From Candidatus Bathyarchaeota archaeon A05DMB-3 (lineage in GTDB: Archaea > Thermoproteota > Bathyarchaeia > Bathyarchaeales > Bathycorpusculaceae), in assembly GCA_019685555.1 (NCBI GenBank), contig JABFQN010000006.1, positions 1 to 64,000 of the forward strand: a stretch of 64,000 nt of DNA, in the 5' to 3' direction. The position numbers and the translations under genes are program-made. Below are positions 62,250 through 64,000 of this stretch, piece after piece (within the stretch, counting starts at the first letter, position 1; each line of letters opens with the position of its first letter). Under the pieces are notes generated by a model, which made no database searches, was not told where the DNA came from, and was given only the letters and a program-made list of their open reading frames with translations.

Positions 62250-64000
62250 TCACGTCGAGCTTTTTAGGAATTTTTCTATTTCTTTTTCTGCGTTGTCTGC
62301 TTTTATGAATATGGGCACGTTTTCTATGCCTGTGGCTATGTAACTGGACAGTAGCCATTCGCCAGGCGCGAACTCTAGGGTTTTTTCCAGTATGCCTTTA
62401 TCTATCATGAAGGTGTCGCTTATTAATGCGCGGTCGTATGGTCGTGGCAGTGTTCCCACGAAGTATGTGTGGAGCTGTTGTAGGGCGTTAGTGTTTAGGT
62501 AGGCGATTCGCTGTGTGGCTATGCACACGCCTAAACCGTATTTGCGTCCTTGTCTAAGCAGAGTTTCGACTTGTTTGCTGCATTTCTTTTCTATGCCGGC
62601 AGCGCCTGAAAGTTCTGGGATGAATTCTTGGGCTTCGTCGAAGACCAGCAAGATGTAGGGTTTCACTTGGAACATGCGTTTTCTGCGGATGAGTAAGTCA
62701 TGTGTCAAGGTTATGACTAGTTCTTTTATTGTAAGCGGGTCGGATATGGAAATGCAGACAAGCCTTGTTTCGCCTTCTAGTAGCTCCCTTATTTTTTCCG
62801 CTGTTAGTCCACCAGTTTCTTTTTTCTCTTCTTCACGTCTTCTTTTTATCTGGTCGATTATGGTGTTTCTTGTTGTTGCCCAAGCGTATAAGCCGCTTTT
62901 CTCGTGAACCTTGAACTCTTCTATGGTTTCTATGCAGATTCCGTCAATGTGTTTAATGAATTCCTCGTTTACTTCTTGGTTTTCGCTTAAACCGTGAACC
63001 TCCATATAATCCAATATGGCGTCATGGATTTTGTCTATGGCGTTTAAGTAGTGAGGCTTGTCTGTGCTGCCTTTTCTCTGTTCGTTCAACTCTTCTAGGA
63101 ACTGGGCGTATGTTGGAATCTTTTGTTTGGGCCTTGTGTAAAATGCCACTTTGTCCTGCTCCATTATCTGCCTTAAACCAGCTTTAATTCTCTCGTCCAC
63201 TCCGTATTCTCTAGGCTTGACAGCGGTGTTGAAAAACTGTTCTATGGAGTCGATTCTATGTTCGAGGATGATTTTTGAAGGGATTTTTCCATCTGCAAGC
63301 AAGTCCAGCAGTAGAAATATGTATTCGCAGCTAATGTCGAAAACCACGACTTTCACATCGTTTGTGTGGAGCAGAATCCGCCTAAGAATATTTGACATTA
63401 AATTGCTTTTTCCGCCGCCGGTGAAAGCGAAAACCCCAAAATGGTAACGCACCAGCTTTTCAAAATCCACGTATATGGGAATCACTGTATTGGCGGTTTG
63501 AAACATTTTGACAACTCCAAGTCTCGGGTCAAGCCTCGCATCATCAACCGTTTTAGAAGGGTCTATGCCAATTTTTTCAGCTATTTTCTGGTTATACATG
63601 CGGTTTATCATTTCACTGTTGAGGATATAGACTGGGCTTCCCACAACTGGGTAGGAGAAACCCTTAACAAACTTGAAATCGCAGTTTTCGCCAATAACCA
63701 AGTCGTAGTTTATAGGAATGGCGTCTATCTGAATCATCATGGTTGAACGGTCATCTGTCTGCCAATCCGCCTCAGACTGCTCAATAATTTCAAACTGCAT
63801 TGGGTAATAGCCGTGATCTGACAAGCCCCTTAAGCCAAAGTGTTCAGGCCAGACTCGGCTTATCTCCATAAGTGTGTAACGTTCTTCGCTCAGAAGCGCT
63901 TGTTTAAAGTTTTTGACGGCTAAAAGCATGCCTTCCTCCAATAGTCCCATCAAATCTTTTTGGTATTCCACTTTTATTCGGCAGCTGTAGCGGGCGCTTG
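62250..64000 (-). CDS. HerA-like hexameric ATPase, 5' end outside window
   Basis: A DUF87/HerA-FtsK-type DNA-translocating ATPase. Walker A is FAFTGGGKSNLMSNILRRI, Walker B is YILLVFDEAQEFIPELSGAAGIEKKCS, and the arginine-finger region is LLRQGRKYGLGVCIATQRIAYLN. Although a GTG lies at 63971, the frame stays open to the window edge (ARYSCRIK before it), so the N-terminus probably continues beyond 64000. It differs from the NurA-linked HerA in lacking a visible nurA neighbour here. Confidence 0.9.
   Translation of the reverse strand, partial: SARYSCRIKVEYQKDLMGLLEEGMLLAVKNFKQALLSEERYTLMEISRVWPEHFGLRGLSDHGYYPMQFEIIEQSEADWQTDDRSTMMIQIDAIPINYDLVIGENCDFKFVKGFSYPVVGSPVYILNSEMINRMYNQKIAEKIGIDPSKTVDDARLDPRLGVVKMFQTANTVIPIYVDFEKLVRYHFGVFAFTGGGKSNLMSNILRRILLHTNDVKVVVFDISCEYIFLLLDLLADGKIPSKIILEHRIDSIEQFFNTAVKPREYGVDERIKAGLRQIMEQDKVAFYTRPKQKIPTYAQFLEELNEQRKGSTDKPHYLNAIDKIHDAILDYMEVHGLSENQEVNEEFIKHIDGICIETIEEFKVHEKSGLYAWATTRNTIIDQIKRRREEEKKETGGLTAEKIRELLEGETRLVCISISDPLTIKELVITLTHDLLIRRKRMFQVKPYILLVFDEAQEFIPELSGAAGIEKKCSKQVETLLRQGRKYGLGVCIATQRIAYLNTNALQQLHTYFVGTLPRPYDRALISDTFMIDKGILEKTLEFAPGEWLLSSYIATGIENVPIFIKADNAEKEIEKFLKSST

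Overview
This window is a gene-dense piece of an archaeal chromosome. The archaeal calls rest on initiation factors aIF1A and aIF2-beta, a RIO1 kinase next to a Dim2/Pno1-type KH protein, DUF424, DUF373 and UPF0282 proteins, a Thg1-type tRNA-His guanylyltransferase, an S-methyl-5'-thioadenosine phosphorylase, and two tRNA genes with introns at the canonical 37/38 site. The metabolism looks anaerobic: pyruvate:ferredoxin oxidoreductase, an ADP-forming acyl-CoA synthetase beta subunit, a 2-hydroxyacyl-CoA-dehydratase-type ATP-driven reductase and several radical SAM enzymes. The mix, including a methanogenesis-marker-8 (DUF2099) homologue, would suit a Bathyarchaeia-like lineage of the TACK group. 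That placement is inference; no rRNA is present to confirm it.

Layout. 1-6.3 kb: the 3' part of valS, an aminotransferase, a YbjQ protein, a histone-deacetylase-fold hydrolase, a coiled-coil protein, a repeat-rich intergenic region and an intron-containing tRNA-Lys. 6.5-12 kb: an ABC-2 exporter pair, a fused chelatase-like AAA+/vWA protein and a UPF0282 metallo-hydrolase. 12.2-18.9 kb: a tight six-gene run encoding a membrane-anchored extracellular protein, a NapH-like membrane iron-sulphur protein, one HgdB-type reductase subunit, two different activator ATPases and a ferredoxin. I consider this the most interesting block. 19-22.6 kb: translation and ribosome biogenesis genes around a SPASM radical SAM gene. 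22.7-28.9 kb: a DUF3795 protein, a nucleoside phosphorylase, the two-part glycine decarboxylase, a MIP18 protein, the marker-8 homologue and an SSB-like OB protein. 28.9-43.4 kb: mixed genes (methyltransferase, malic enzyme, flippase-like protein, radical SAM enzymes, CTP synthase, two tandem zinc alcohol dehydrogenases). 43.4-47.2 kb: an E1/E2 2-oxoacid dehydrogenase set split by an opposing acetyltransferase gene. 47.2-57.2 kb: a frameshifted transglutaminase-like gene, YchF, a minus-strand run (cis-prenyltransferase, MTA phosphorylase, DUF373, coiled coil, Thg1, acyl-CoA synthetase beta, HtpX) and a core MetE protein. 57.5-64 kb: an intron-containing tRNA-His, divergent PadR regulators, the porGDAB operon and a HerA-like ATPase that runs off the window.

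How the parts fit. PorGDAB oxidises pyruvate to acetyl-CoA and reduces ferredoxin; AcdB with an alpha subunit encoded elsewhere could then make ATP from acetyl-CoA. Low-potential ferredoxin is also the expected electron source for the 15.5-18.9 kb ATP-driven reductase. Malic enzyme feeds pyruvate, and GcvPA/GcvPB handle glycine. No methyl-coenzyme M reductase, CRISPR array, transposase or prophage gene was seen. A degenerate intergenic repeat found at four places and an inverted-repeat cluster at 6.1 kb remain unexplained. All functional calls come from reading motifs by eye; no database search was run.
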